Below, piece by piece: positions 36,120 through 45,234 of a stretch of DNA of 64,000 nt (its first letter is position 1; every line of letters starts with the position of its first letter). Both the position numbers and the translations under genes were made by a program. Source of the DNA: Kaistella jeonii. Lineage in GTDB: Bacteria; Bacteroidota; Bacteroidia; Flavobacteriales; Weeksellaceae. The notes below the pieces were generated by a model. The model was not told the DNA's origin and did not search any database. It saw nothing but the letters and a program-made list of their open reading frames with translations. The stretch lies in the NCBI RefSeq assembly GCF_000812865.1, contig NZ_JSYL01000002.1, positions 186,001 to 250,000 on the forward strand, written 5' to 3'.

Positions 36120-36168
36120 CACACCCTTTTTAAGGGAAAAATTATGTTTAATCGTAAACGAAAAAAGT

Positions 36169-36624
36169 GTGAATACATTAAGTTACAAAACCGTCTCAGC
36201 TAACAAAGCTACTGCAAATAAAGAATGGGTTGTGGTAGACGCTGAAGGACAACCTTTAGGAAGATTAGCTTCTAAGGTTGCAAAGATTTTGAGAGGTAAG
36301 CACAAAACGAATTTCACCCCTCACGCAGATTGCGGAGACAATGTGATCGTTTTGAATGCTGGAAAGATTACTCTTTCCGGAAACAAGTGGGCTGACAAAA
36401 CTTACATTTGGCATACTGGTTATCCAGGTGGTCAAAAGTCAATGACTGCGCTCGAACTTCAAAAGAAAGATTCTTTGAAAGTATTGGAAAAATCTGTAAA
36501 AGGAATGATCCCAAAAACTAAATTAGGGAATCAATTGTTCAAGAACCTTTATTTATATGAAGGAACAGAACATAAACATGAAGCTCAGCAGCCGAAAGTA
36601 ATTAATATTAACGAATTCAAATAA
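36169..36624 (+). CDS. rplM: 50S ribosomal protein L13
   Basis: An early-assembling large-subunit protein. 151 residues starting at GTG 36169, giving MNTLSYKTVSANKAT, as in other Bacteroidota L13. WVVVDAEGQPLGRLASKVAK, KHKTNFTPHADCGDNVIVLN and ALELQKKDSLKVLEKSVKGM are family segments. The C-terminus carries a short His-containing extension. It forms an operon with rpsI 5 bp downstream. Confidence 0.97.
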   Translation: MNTLSYKTVSANKATANKEWVVVDAEGQPLGRLASKVAKILRGKHKTNFTPHADCGDNVIVLNAGKITLSGNKWADKTYIWHTGYPGGQKSMTALELQKKDSLKVLEKSVKGMIPKTKLGNQLFKNLYLYEGTEHKHEAQQPKVININEFK

Positions 36625-36629
36625 TTAAT

Positions 36630-37016
36630 ATGTCAATAGTTCATAAAATCGGAAGAAGAAAAACTTCTGTTGCAAGAGTTTACGTGAGACCAGGTTCTGG
36701 TGCGATCACGATAAACAAAAAGGATTCTAAGGAATACTTCGGAACTGACGTTTTGGTTTACAAAGTGAATCAGGCATTTTTGTTAACAGAAACAGTAGGT
36801 CAATATGACGTAACTGTGAATGTTTTCGGTGGTGGAATTACAGGTCAGGCTGAAGCAATCAGACTCGCTATTTCTAGAGCTATGTGCGAAATCAATGAAG
36901 AAAACCGTTTGCTTTTGAAGCCACACGGATTGCTTACGAGAGACGCAAGAATGGTAGAAAGAAAGAAACCAGGTCAGAAAAAAGCAAGAAAGAAATTCCA
37001 GTTCTCAAAACGTTAA
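36630..37016 (+). CDS. rpsI: 30S ribosomal protein S9
   Basis: 128 residues, the usual length. IGRRKTSVARVYVRPGSGAI and the conserved basic tail ending KARKKFQFSKR, which reaches the P-site tRNA, are intact. It follows rplM by 5 bp, the standard L13-S9 pairing. Confidence 0.98.
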   Translation: MSIVHKIGRRKTSVARVYVRPGSGAITINKKDSKEYFGTDVLVYKVNQAFLLTETVGQYDVTVNVFGGGITGQAEAIRLAISRAMCEINEENRLLLKPHGLLTRDARMVERKKPGQKKARKKFQFSKR

Positions 37017-37112
37017 TATTCAACGTGAGATTTGGAGAACAGAGATCAGAGAATTTATTTTCTTATTTCAATTCTTTTTACAAAAATTTATTTTTAATCA
37101 CAAAATGCCCCG

Positions 37113-37181
37113 TTAGTTTAGCACCCAAACATTTCTCCCATCAAAGAAATCGTTGATTGCATAAAGCGGCACGTAAACTAA
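37113..37181 (+). promoter_or_regulatory. Candidate structured leader of rpsB
   Basis: TTAGTTTA (37113-37120) is the exact complement of TAAACTAA (37174-37181), enclosing a second hairpin ATCAA (37140-37144) with TTGAT (37153-37157). The fold ends 15 bp before the rpsB ATG, where a ribosomal-protein autoregulatory leader would be expected. This is a hand-drawn fold. Confidence 0.4.
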
Positions 37182-37196
37182 AAACAAAAAAGAGAC

Positions 37197-37979
37197 ATGG
37201 CAAAAGCAAATGTTAAAGACCTTTTAGAGGCAGGAGTACACTTTGGTCACATGACCAGAAAGTGGAATCCAAATATGGCTCCATACATTTTTATGGAGAA
37301 AAACGGTATTCACATCGTAGACTTACATAAAACGGCAGTGAAATTAGATGAAGCTTGTACAGCTTTAGAAAAAATCACTTCTGCAGGTAAAAAAGTTCTT
37401 TTCGTAGCGACTAAAAAGCAAGCGAAAGAAGTTGTAGCGAAATATGCAGCTGAACTTAATATGCCTTATATTACTGAAAGATGGCCAGGAGGAATGTTAA
37501 CAAACTTTGTTACCATCCGTAAAGCTGTTAAGAAAATGAACCACATTGATAAAATGAAGAAAGATGGTACTTTCGAAACTTTATCTAAAAAAGAAAGACT
37601 ACAGGTTGATCGTCAAAGAGCAAACCTGGAGAAAAATTTAGGTTCAATTTCTGACATGGTGCGTCTTCCATCAGCATTATTTATTGTTGATATTATGAAA
37701 GAACATATCGCTGTAACTGAGGCTAAAAAATTGGGTATTCCAATTTTTGCGATCGTTGATACAAACTCTGATCCAAGAAAAGTAGAATATGTAATTCCTG
37801 GAAATGATGATGCATCTAAATCTATCGATATGTTGTTGAGCGTTGTTTCAGCTTCTATCAAAGATGGTTTGTCTCAAAGAAAAGCAGATAAAGAAAAATC
37901 TAAAGAAGAAGGAGAAAAAGTTTCAGCTGATGCTGATGCTGATTTCGATTCTGAAACTCCTGCAACTGCAGCAGAATAA
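37197..37979 (+). CDS. rpsB: 30S ribosomal protein S2
   Basis: 260 residues. It opens with KDLLEAGVHFGHMTRKWNPN and carries ITERWPGGMLTNFVTIRK and PIFAIVDTNSDPRKVEYVIP, all S2 signatures. The acidic tail after residue 225 (EGEKVSADADADFDSETP) is a lineage-specific extension. The elongation factor gene tsf, which commonly follows rpsB, is absent; a strong terminator comes instead. Confidence 0.98.
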   Translation: MAKANVKDLLEAGVHFGHMTRKWNPNMAPYIFMEKNGIHIVDLHKTAVKLDEACTALEKITSAGKKVLFVATKKQAKEVVAKYAAELNMPYITERWPGGMLTNFVTIRKAVKKMNHIDKMKKDGTFETLSKKERLQVDRQRANLEKNLGSISDMVRLPSALFIVDIMKEHIAVTEAKKLGIPIFAIVDTNSDPRKVEYVIPGNDDASKSIDMLLSVVSASIKDGLSQRKADKEKSKEEGEKVSADADADFDSETPATAAE

Positions 37980-37997
37980 GATTTTATCTTCAAATAT

Positions 37998-38031
37998 AAA
38001 AAGGTTCAGAATTACTTCTGAACCTTTTTTT
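37998..38031. terminator. Terminator of rpsB (bidirectional)
   Basis: AAAAAGGTTCAGAA (37998-38011) pairs exactly with 38016-38029, with T and A tracts on both sides; it can also serve the convergent gene ending at 38083. Confidence 0.9.
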
Positions 38032-38082
38032 GTGACTTGTTTTTGTGCCTTGTTTTTGGTAAGTAAAAGGGTTTACTTTCTA

Positions 38083-38733
38083 TTAATAAGAAGCACCATT
38101 TTTATTTTGCGCATAAGTTGTACTCAGAAAATTAACCACTGGTTTATTTAGAATGACCAACATATTCTTAGCGATCGATTTGGTAGAGGTATAAAAGGCA
38201 TCACAAACATTACTTCTCAATTGATAATCGCCTTTTTTAATGACCACCGAATTTTCGCCATGAGCCGGAACCGCTAAATTGTAAAATTCTTTACCTTGAA
38301 TTCTCACGATCATATTACAGTCCGAATTATTTTGCATCAAAAGAATTGCCTCTTTATTTGTAACATCGTTTTCGAAAAGCTGATTTAATAATTTCACCGT
38401 TTTCTCTTCGTGCTTTTTGGAATTTTCTGAGAGGAGTTTTTTAAATTCTTCTACTTCATTATTATCTTTTTGCTGCATAACAGCTTTCGGAATTTCGATA
38501 TAGGATGGTTTTAAATTGAATGCTTTCTGCTGATCGGGCTTCATCCAAGCCGCATTTTTAAGTGCGATCAGTTTCGATTTCAATACCGTTCTTCTGCCAT
38601 CATCCGGATGTGCCGTTTTCAGGAAACTTTCGATTTCCTTGATGTTTTTGCTGTTTAAAATATCTTTATTTTTTTTCTGTGCTGAAAGTGACAGACTCGT
38701 AACTACAGTGAGTGTAAAAATAATTTTTTTCAT
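38083..38733 (-). CDS. Exported DUF6759-like protein
   Basis: 216 residues with a signal peptide (about 1-18, SLSLSA). An N-terminal module, ILNSKNIKEIESFLKTAHPD followed by RRTVLKSKL, is shared with the protein at 39486-40274. The C-terminal domain has NNSDCNMIVRIQG (Cys139) and IKKGDYQLRSNVCDAFYTS (Cys177), as in the lipoprotein at 15916-16347. Function unknown. It starts 18 bp after trmB, so the two are probably co-transcribed. Confidence 0.75.
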   Translation of the reverse strand: MKKIIFTLTVVTSLSLSAQKKNKDILNSKNIKEIESFLKTAHPDDGRRTVLKSKLIALKNAAWMKPDQQKAFNLKPSYIEIPKAVMQQKDNNEVEEFKKLLSENSKKHEEKTVKLLNQLFENDVTNKEAILLMQNNSDCNMIVRIQGKEFYNLAVPAHGENSVVIKKGDYQLRSNVCDAFYTSTKSIAKNMLVILNKPVVNFLSTTYAQNKNGASY

Positions 38734-38751
38734 TAATGCTCTAACGGGAAA

Positions 38752-39426
38752 TTATAATTTAAATTTGATATAGGTGATCGTTTTTCCTTTTGACTCGAAT
38801 AAAGTTTCGTAATACGTTTTAATTTCTCTTAACAATGGAGTTTCCGGATCGAATTCTGGTGCTCCATAAATATCATGATTAGCAAACAGAATTTCCCGAT
38901 TTTGACCTTGAAGCAGACCTAAAGTGTAACCATGCAGAAATTCAGAATCAGTTTTCAAGTGCATGATGCCGTCTTTTTTTAAGATTTTCTGATACCTTTC
39001 CAGAAATTCAGGATGCGTCATTCGGTGTTTCGTTCTTCGGTATTTAATTTGCGGATCGGGGAAAGTGATCCAAATTTCATCGACCTCATCAGTTTCAAAA
39101 AAGTTGTCTACCAATTCAATTTGAGTTCGCAGAAATGCAACGTTGGTTAGATTTTTCTCAATAGCTTCTTTGGCACCGAACCAAAATCTTGCTCCTTTGA
39201 TATCAATTCCAATAAAATTTTTCTCTGGGAACGCTTTTGCCAAACCTATGGAATACTCTCCTTTTCCGCAACCCAATTCCAAAACAATTGGATTATCATT
39301 TTTAAAGACTTCACTACGCCACTTTCCTTTTATATTAAAGCCTTCGACTGCTTCAGCTCTGGTTGGTTGAAAAACATTGGGAAGCGTTTTATTTTCGTCG
39401 AATCTTTTTTGTTTATTTTTACCCAT
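38752..39426 (-). CDS. trmB: tRNA (guanine-N7-)-methyltransferase
   Basis: Makes m7G at position 46 of tRNA. 224 residues with the SAM-binding motif LELGCGKGEYS at 49-59 and the family segment ITFPDPQIKYRRTKHRMTHP at 120-139. It lies between two genes of the DUF6759-like family on the same strand. Confidence 0.95.
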   Translation of the reverse strand: MGKNKQKRFDENKTLPNVFQPTRAEAVEGFNIKGKWRSEVFKNDNPIVLELGCGKGEYSIGLAKAFPEKNFIGIDIKGARFWFGAKEAIEKNLTNVAFLRTQIELVDNFFETDEVDEIWITFPDPQIKYRRTKHRMTHPEFLERYQKILKKDGIMHLKTDSEFLHGYTLGLLQGQNREILFANHDIYGAPEFDPETPLLREIKTYYETLFESKGKTITYIKFKL

Positions 39427-39485
39427 TTCTTATTCAGAAACGCACAATTTTTGAGTTTGCACGCTTTTCTATTTTTTAATTAAAA

Positions 39486-40274
39486 TTATTTTGCAGGAGA
39501 ATCACCTAATGCAACCATGATCGCCTTTTGAACGGTCTTTTGAGAAGCATACTGCGCTCCACAAACCAGACTGGAGAAAAGATAATCACCTTTTGAAACT
39601 ACAATTGTATTTTGTGCATGCGCCGGAACTGCTAAACGATATTTCATATTTCCCACACCTTCGATTCTCATAATGAGATTACAGTCGGATCGATTTTCAA
39701 TCATTACAATACTTTCCTTGCTTTCTGGATTATTATCAAAAAGTGAATTGAGGATTTTTACCGTATTATTTTTATGTTCGATGGGACTTACAGATAATAA
39801 CATCTTAAACTCCTCAACTTCGGTATCTACAGAATTGCCAAAAGTTGTTGCGTTATTGGGTACAGATTCACTGCCATAAACGGTCGTGATATAAGTGATA
39901 GAACTTCCATCTTTCTTTCGTAATTCTTCTTTGAATTTAGCAATTTGCTTCTGGCGAATTATTTCATTCAGCTCCTCGAAACTGATCCGTGTAGAAGATC
40001 GTTTCCGCAACAAGACAATTTTTTCCTGAAAATCTTTTACCCTTTGATCTCCAACATGCGCAGTTCTGATGTATTCTTTCAGCATCTTCACCAGTTTGGG
40101 TTTCAATACAGTCCGTTTCGGATCGTCGGGATGAGCATCTCTTAAATAGGCATCAATCTCATAAATATTGGTACTGTTAAGAATATTGGAGTAATCTTTA
40201 CTCTTCTTCTGCGCAGAAAGATTAGAAAATGACAAGAGGATTAAAAGAAAGAAAATATTTTTAAATGAAAACAT
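39486..40274 (-). CDS. Exported DUF6759-like protein, longer paralogue
   Basis: 262 residues from ATG 40274, which puts the signal peptide (MFSFKNIFFLLILLSFSNLS) at the N-terminus; an earlier ATG adds 12 residues. The first module ILNSTNIYEIDAYLRDAHPD and RTVLKPKLV matches the protein at 38083-38733. A charged helical linker follows, then the conserved domain with NRSDCNLIMRIEG (Cys198) and VSKGDYLFSSLVCGAQYASQ (Cys238). Function unknown. Confidence 0.72.
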   Translation of the reverse strand: MFSFKNIFFLLILLSFSNLSAQKKSKDYSNILNSTNIYEIDAYLRDAHPDDPKRTVLKPKLVKMLKEYIRTAHVGDQRVKDFQEKIVLLRKRSSTRISFEELNEIIRQKQIAKFKEELRKKDGSSITYITTVYGSESVPNNATTFGNSVDTEVEEFKMLLSVSPIEHKNNTVKILNSLFDNNPESKESIVMIENRSDCNLIMRIEGVGNMKYRLAVPAHAQNTIVVSKGDYLFSSLVCGAQYASQKTVQKAIMVALGDSPAK

Positions 40275-40404
40275 TTGACTTAGTATTTTTACAGCATAAC
40301 TGCTATTCATTCGATTCTAATTTAGAATTAAATTATTGATAAACAGTTATGTTAGCGAAATTAAAAAAAAATATTGAAAATCATATTAGTTAAGAAATTA
40401 TTCC

Positions 40405-41193
40405 TTATTTAAAATCCATCAAATGAGAGTTTTTTAATCTTCGCTGATAAATCGGCAGATATTTCTCAATATAAATAGCGACCGCTTCATAATTATTCGC
40501 TTGAATGTAAGGATACAGATTATCGGAAGTATAGATAAACTGCAGGAAATTATCAATCAGAGGCGCAGGAATTTTTAGATTCGTAAAATATTCAGTACCA
40601 TAATAATTCTTGATACCAGTAATGGTAGCATTCATTTTTTCATATTGGCTAGCTCGTTCCTTCTTTTTGCGTTCGCCAGAAAGAATGTCATAAATACTGT
40701 CTAAACCAAATGTTAATCCGCCACCAGAAAGTCCAGCGACAGGGAGTTGGGTCGGCGTTCCGTCTCCTTTCGGAGAAGGAAGACCAAGCATTTTTTGCAG
40801 TGCTAAAGTTTTCTCCCCAGTTTTTAAGGAGCTTACGTCCTTTCGAAGATTTCCTGTAGGTCTGAATCTGCTAATAACTACTTCCTGAATATCGTAATAA
40901 GCAACTTTCAGCTCAACAAAGTTATTGATGTTTTGAATATTTTCTGCGGTAACTGTTACATCTTTTCGATCAGTAATGATAGAAGTGAATCGGATAACAT
41001 CACCCACTTTAGCAGGAATTTTAAATGCACCAAAATAGTCGGTATAGACTGTTTTTTGATCCGTAATATTGGTGACATATACCTGATTAAGGTAATACAC
41101 AGAATTATCTCTGATGATAATATCCCCGGAAAAGAATTGGGCATGAACTTCTGTTAAAAGAAATAAAGTGGCGAGCAGAAAAAGTTTCTTCAT
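40405..41193 (-). CDS. Exported carboxypeptidase-like regulatory domain protein
   Basis: 262 residues from ATG 41193, 8 bp from a -7 box. Signal peptide about 1-18 (LLTEVHA). The N-terminal part is a CarboxypepD_reg-like beta sandwich (YYLNQVYVTNITDQKTVYTD, FGAFKIPAKVGDVIRFTS), then a charged region and a helical C-terminus. Such proteins are common in Flavobacteriia, and function is not established. It is not a TonB receptor, as no plug or barrel follows. Confidence 0.7.
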   Translation of the reverse strand: MKKLFLLATLFLLTEVHAQFFSGDIIIRDNSVYYLNQVYVTNITDQKTVYTDYFGAFKIPAKVGDVIRFTSIITDRKDVTVTAENIQNINNFVELKVAYYDIQEVVISRFRPTGNLRKDVSSLKTGEKTLALQKMLGLPSPKGDGTPTQLPVAGLSGGGLTFGLDSIYDILSGERKKKERASQYEKMNATITGIKNYYGTEYFTNLKIPAPLIDNFLQFIYTSDNLYPYIQANNYEAVAIYIEKYLPIYQRRLKNSHLMDFK

Positions 41194-41201
41194 ATAGAGC
41201 G

Positions 41202-41209
41202 CAAAAATA
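41202..41209 (-). promoter_or_regulatory. -7 promoter box
   Basis: TATTTTTG on the - strand, 8 bp from ATG 41193; it supports that start over an upstream ATG at 41226. Confidence 0.5.
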
Positions 41210-41319
41210 ATTGAATTTTCGCACAAATACGTTAATTTGGGTAAAAATCGGTGGTTAAAGTTTGGTTAAATAGTACCAAATACTGTTAAATATAAATTAA
41301 AAAAAATTCCATAAACAGC

Positions 41320-41350
41320 AAAAAAAATCCCCAGAAAATTCTGGGGATTT
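41320..41350 (-). terminator. Terminator of the secreted metalloprotease gene
   Basis: AAATCCCCAGAA (41325-41336) pairs exactly with TTCTGGGGATTT (41339-41350); the A-run before it gives a U tract on -. Confidence 0.9.
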
Positions 41351-41369
41351 CAATATTTAGAAAAAATTA

Positions 41370-44321
41370 TTATTTCTTAATAAATTTCACTTGGCTTACT
41401 TCACCACCGTTATCAACAGCAATGACATAAACTCCTTTTACTAATTGTGAAACCTGCACTTTATTGTTAATTATTTTTCCTTTTGCAACAACTTGACCAG
41501 CCATATTGACAATCGTGTAAGTTGCTTTGTCGGAAACTTTAGTAATATTTAACAAATCAATTGCTGGATTTGGATAAACTTGAGCAGACTGCACAGTAGC
41601 TGCATTTACTCCAAGGGTTGGAGAGATCAGAACCGCATAATCTTCTACTTCACCGTAAGTATAAGTACCGCAAGGTGTTGCTTGAGGAGTACTAAATCTT
41701 AAAGCTACTCTCATTCCAACTGTTTTACTACCAGAGTAAGCCGCTGCTGGAACAGAGAAAGTTTCGGTAACCGGTGTTGTTTTATCTGCAACTGTAGCCA
41801 TTACGACCTCGTTCGCATCAAAAGTTCCACTTCTATCAAAATCAATCCATACAGTAACAGCATCATTCCATTGCGTAGAAGGCCACGCTTTTGTTACGGA
41901 AATCGTATTATTGGTTGTTCCTTTCGCCAATTTCACCAATCTTGTAGGATCTGCTGAATAATTGGTATAATTAGAGGCACCAGAAGTACTGTTTACTCCT
42001 GCAGCACCTTCCGCATTAATTGATACATTAGAAATATACTCATCATTTGAATTTGTAGAAGTCAGTGTACAATAAGCGATCATTGATGTCGTAAAATTAA
42101 CAGTTGCGGAATAAGCACCGGTTGTACCAGTACAAACTGCTGCAACTTGCACATTATATGCAGTACCTTCTTCTAAACCTGTAATAGCATAAGAATTTGT
42201 TGCTACTGCTACTTCAGTCCACGTAGCATCTGTTGCTTTTTTGTATCTTACGATATAAGTTGCAGATGCAATTGGATCCCAAGAAACTGTTGCACCAACT
42301 GTCGTAATTGAAGATGCGGCAAGACCTGCAGGAGCAGTTCCGTCACAAGCAACAAGAGCAGAAACTGTTACTGGAGCTACTGCATAAAATACGTTACCAA
42401 TTGCAGAAATTCTAATCTTTAAGGCTGTATTTGTTGGCAAAGAAGCAAAACTGAAATCTTCTGACCCATCATTTAGGGTAGATGCAGATAAAACAGTCCA
42501 TGATGTTCCATTGTCCATCGTATAGTCAATCTTTACATTTGCTACATTAAAAGGAGCTGCATTAGTTCCTACCACATCCCAAGTTAATGGTCCTGGAGCG
42601 TTGTTATACACTTTCGTAGAAGTAATTTTGAAAGGTCCATTAGCACTAACAGTTACTTTCTGTAAAGCTTGTTGCGTTTGTCTTTGCTTTGGATCTGCGG
42701 GAGTATCTCTTACGGTAACTCTGTAATTAGAAGCTCTTGCTACAGAAGAAACTGCTTCCCAACCGTTTGGATTACTTAATACTCCAGACATTACCGTTGC
42801 AAATTTTGGGAAATAGCGTATCGGACTTGCTGTTCCAGTAATTGATCGGAAACTTGCACCAGAAGTTGTAGTTCCTAAATTAGTTTTTGAGATTGCAACC
42901 GTTGCATTGTCAACTTCTTCCCAAGTGTAAGTCATTGGATTGCCATCCGGATCCGTTGCCTCAGCTGTTAATACAAAAGCAGTTCCTTTCGGAATAGTAA
43001 CATCAGGCATTGGCGTAATAACCGCTGGATTATTAGCAACTGGCACTTCAATATCACACGTTTTAGATATTAAATTCGTTTGAACCTGGATGATAGAATT
43101 GATATGGAAATAAGCATCTGAATGTGCTTGTACATCTGTATTCGCTCCTGTAATCCCAGCATAACCCATAATCGTAGATCCAGAACCTGGTTCTACATTT
43201 TGACCTGTACCTTCCAGACCTTGAGAAAAAGTATGATTTGCTCCTAATTGATGACCCATTTCGTGGGCAACATAATCAATATCAAAGTTATCTCCCTGTG
43301 GAATTCCATCTGCAGGAGAAGTGATACCTGATCCTTTCCCGTTGTTAGTAGGAATACCAGTTCCATTTAAGGTAGGGCTTATACAAACACAACCAATACA
43401 ACCTGCATTTCCACCACCTCCGAAAGCACCGAACATATGACCAATGTCGTAATTACCTTCTCCTGCTACAGCAGTAATAGCTTTTTGAGTTTCTAAATTC
43501 CATGCTGCAGGAACGCCAGTTGGTGTTGCAGTTGTAAATGGATCTGTCGCAGCATTGGTATAAATTAAAGCAGGGAAATCCTGAAGAATCACATGAAGAC
43601 CAAAGTCCATTTCGAAAACACCATTGCAACGGGTTATTGTAGCATTAATTTGAGTCAACGCTCCGGCAACACCACCAAAATAAGTAGTATATTCTCCATT
43701 TGTAGTCATTGCAAGACGCATTGTTCTGTATTTTTTGTCAGAAGCTTTGCTAAAATCCGAGGGATTATTGTTAAAACTTTTACCAGACATGTATAATTTA
43801 TCAATTTGCTGCTTCGTTAAAGGAGCTTCAGATGTTGAACAAACAAAAGCTTTGTCAGCTTCAGATTTGTTTGTTTTTGGATGAACTCCGTAAACAGACT
43901 TGTCTTTATTTTGAGGCTCGATAAATTCATATTTTCCATTTCTCACTACCATCGATTGAAAATCGTTTGGAGCAACAGAAAAACGAATATGAGCAGTTGG
44001 ATCATCGATACCTACTCCTACATAAGAGCCTAACTGGTAACGGTCTGCCAAACTTTTTACAACTACGGGCGCACTGTACACGGCAAATCTTTCAATTTTA
44101 CCATCTAACGTAGGGATTTTAATTTCAACTGGAACCGAATTTTTTCCGGTTTCTTGCGCTTTGGCAAGTGTAGATCTCATCGTTGCAAGATCTAGTGAAT
44201 AATAACTTGTGACATTAGATGTCGCGCGGATTCTGTCACCTTGCATTGAGGTCGGGCTCCATTGTGCAAAAGCAGCCGTAGTCATCAATCCGCAAAGCAA
44301 AGAAGTAAAAATTTTCTTCAT
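41370..44321 (-). CDS. Secreted reprolysin-like metalloprotease with T9SS sorting domain
   Basis: 983 residues. Signal peptide about 1-20 (MTTAAFAQ). A propeptide precedes a metzincin domain (about 200-430) with HEMGHQLGANH, zinc ligands His353, His357, His363, catalytic Glu354 and a Met-turn at IMGYAG (Met386). Then come beta-sandwich domains, a fibronectin type III domain (about 665-755), a GEVED-type domain (about 760-900, ending in CGTYTYGEVEDYAVL) and a type A sorting domain (VYPNPAIDLLNIT to SQVKFIKK). Expected to be exported by the type IX system. Its own promoter and terminator flank it. Confidence 0.92.
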   Translation of the reverse strand: MKKIFTSLLCGLMTTAAFAQWSPTSMQGDRIRATSNVTSYYSLDLATMRSTLAKAQETGKNSVPVEIKIPTLDGKIERFAVYSAPVVVKSLADRYQLGSYVGVGIDDPTAHIRFSVAPNDFQSMVVRNGKYEFIEPQNKDKSVYGVHPKTNKSEADKAFVCSTSEAPLTKQQIDKLYMSGKSFNNNPSDFSKASDKKYRTMRLAMTTNGEYTTYFGGVAGALTQINATITRCNGVFEMDFGLHVILQDFPALIYTNAATDPFTTATPTGVPAAWNLETQKAITAVAGEGNYDIGHMFGAFGGGGNAGCIGCVCISPTLNGTGIPTNNGKGSGITSPADGIPQGDNFDIDYVAHEMGHQLGANHTFSQGLEGTGQNVEPGSGSTIMGYAGITGANTDVQAHSDAYFHINSIIQVQTNLISKTCDIEVPVANNPAVITPMPDVTIPKGTAFVLTAEATDPDGNPMTYTWEEVDNATVAISKTNLGTTTSGASFRSITGTASPIRYFPKFATVMSGVLSNPNGWEAVSSVARASNYRVTVRDTPADPKQRQTQQALQKVTVSANGPFKITSTKVYNNAPGPLTWDVVGTNAAPFNVANVKIDYTMDNGTSWTVLSASTLNDGSEDFSFASLPTNTALKIRISAIGNVFYAVAPVTVSALVACDGTAPAGLAASSITTVGATVSWDPIASATYIVRYKKATDATWTEVAVATNSYAITGLEEGTAYNVQVAAVCTGTTGAYSATVNFTTSMIAYCTLTSTNSNDEYISNVSINAEGAAGVNSTSGASNYTNYSADPTRLVKLAKGTTNNTISVTKAWPSTQWNDAVTVWIDFDRSGTFDANEVVMATVADKTTPVTETFSVPAAAYSGSKTVGMRVALRFSTPQATPCGTYTYGEVEDYAVLISPTLGVNAATVQSAQVYPNPAIDLLNITKVSDKATYTIVNMAGQVVAKGKIINNKVQVSQLVKGVYVIAVDNGGEVSQVKFIKK

Positions 44322-44347
44322 AAGATTAATTTATTAAAATTGTTTCC

Positions 44348-44377
44348 CAAAAGTAGATTTTTTTCCCTTCTAATCAA
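44348..44377 (-). promoter_or_regulatory. Promoter of the metalloprotease gene
   Basis: On the - strand TTG (44377-44375) and TACTTTTG (44355-44348) are 19 bp apart, a full Bacteroidota -33/-7 pair, 26 bp before the ATG at 44321. Confidence 0.7.
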
Positions 44378-44525
44378 AATAAAAATGTTAAACTTTCTTG
44401 TATTTTTTAAAAAATAAGACAAGTCATAAGAACTATTAATAGCTTATTTATATCGATATCACCGAAAATTTATAGAATATCTAAATGAACAAAAAAGATT
44501 AAGAAAATAATTGTAAAATAACAGC

Positions 44526-44548
44526 GAAAAAAATATCAATAAGATATT
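44526..44548 (-). terminator. Possible weak terminator
   Basis: AATATC (44532-44537) pairs with GATATT (44543-44548); on - a T tract follows. The stem is AT-only, so it is a weak candidate for the end of the rlmD operon. Confidence 0.35.
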
Positions 44549-44571
44549 CATTGCATAGTATGCGTATTCTT

Positions 44572-45234
44572 TTAAAAGTGATAGGCAATATTCCAGGAAA
44601 AGCCCATATTGAATTTCGCCGAACTTTTACCAAAGCCCGGAACGATCATCGGTTTAATTTCATCCTGCGTAGTTGAATACACTAAATATTTAGGCTGTAC
44701 ATTGATATCAATATAAAAAGGAGATTCAAAAAGTTGAACTCTTCCACCAATGGTTGCTTCGATCCAGTAAGAACTTTGAGAAGAGGGCGGGAAAGCTATA
44801 GAAGTTGCGCTTCCACCAAATCCACGAACGGGAACTGCTTTATATTCCTGCTTGTAAAATGAAGCTCCCACTTTTCCGCCCGCGTAGAAACCGTTCAGTT
44901 CATTTTCCCGATCATTCGCCAACATATAAAAAGCTCCTAATTTCAAAAAAGGACCATTTGCAGAAGCATCATATCCATTTTTCTGGTAAATATTTTTTTC
45001 AAAACCTACATCAGCCACGGCATGAATATTTTTGGTAATTCGGGACGAAACAAATCCCTGAAAAAGTTTACGATCAGAGAATGCTCCAATTCCCGCATTC
45101 AAAAGATCAAAACCAACCATAAAATTGGGTTGATATTTCCATTTTGTCTTTAAAGTATCCTGGTCTTTTTTTTGTGCAAAACCAAAGGAAAACAAGAGGC
45201 TAAAAAAGAAGGTAAAAATGAGTTTTTGATTCAT
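44572..45234 (-). CDS. Outer-membrane beta-barrel-like protein (DUF6048 family)
   Basis: 220 residues from ATG 45234; signal peptide about 1-20 (LLFSFGFAQ). The chain alternates strands and aromatic residues (YQPNFMVGFDLLNAGIGAFS, GFYAGGKVGASFYKQEYKAV, YWIEATIGGRVQLFE) and ends with an aromatic residue, SWNIAYHF, as outer-membrane barrels do. Position after rlmD and a DUF6452 gene matches what I recall for the DUF6048 family. Its start overlaps the end of the preceding gene by 35 bp. Confidence 0.7.
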   Translation of the reverse strand: MNQKLIFTFFFSLLFSFGFAQKKDQDTLKTKWKYQPNFMVGFDLLNAGIGAFSDRKLFQGFVSSRITKNIHAVADVGFEKNIYQKNGYDASANGPFLKLGAFYMLANDRENELNGFYAGGKVGASFYKQEYKAVPVRGFGGSATSIAFPPSSQSSYWIEATIGGRVQLFESPFYIDINVQPKYLVYSTTQDEIKPMIVPGFGKSSAKFNMGFSWNIAYHF

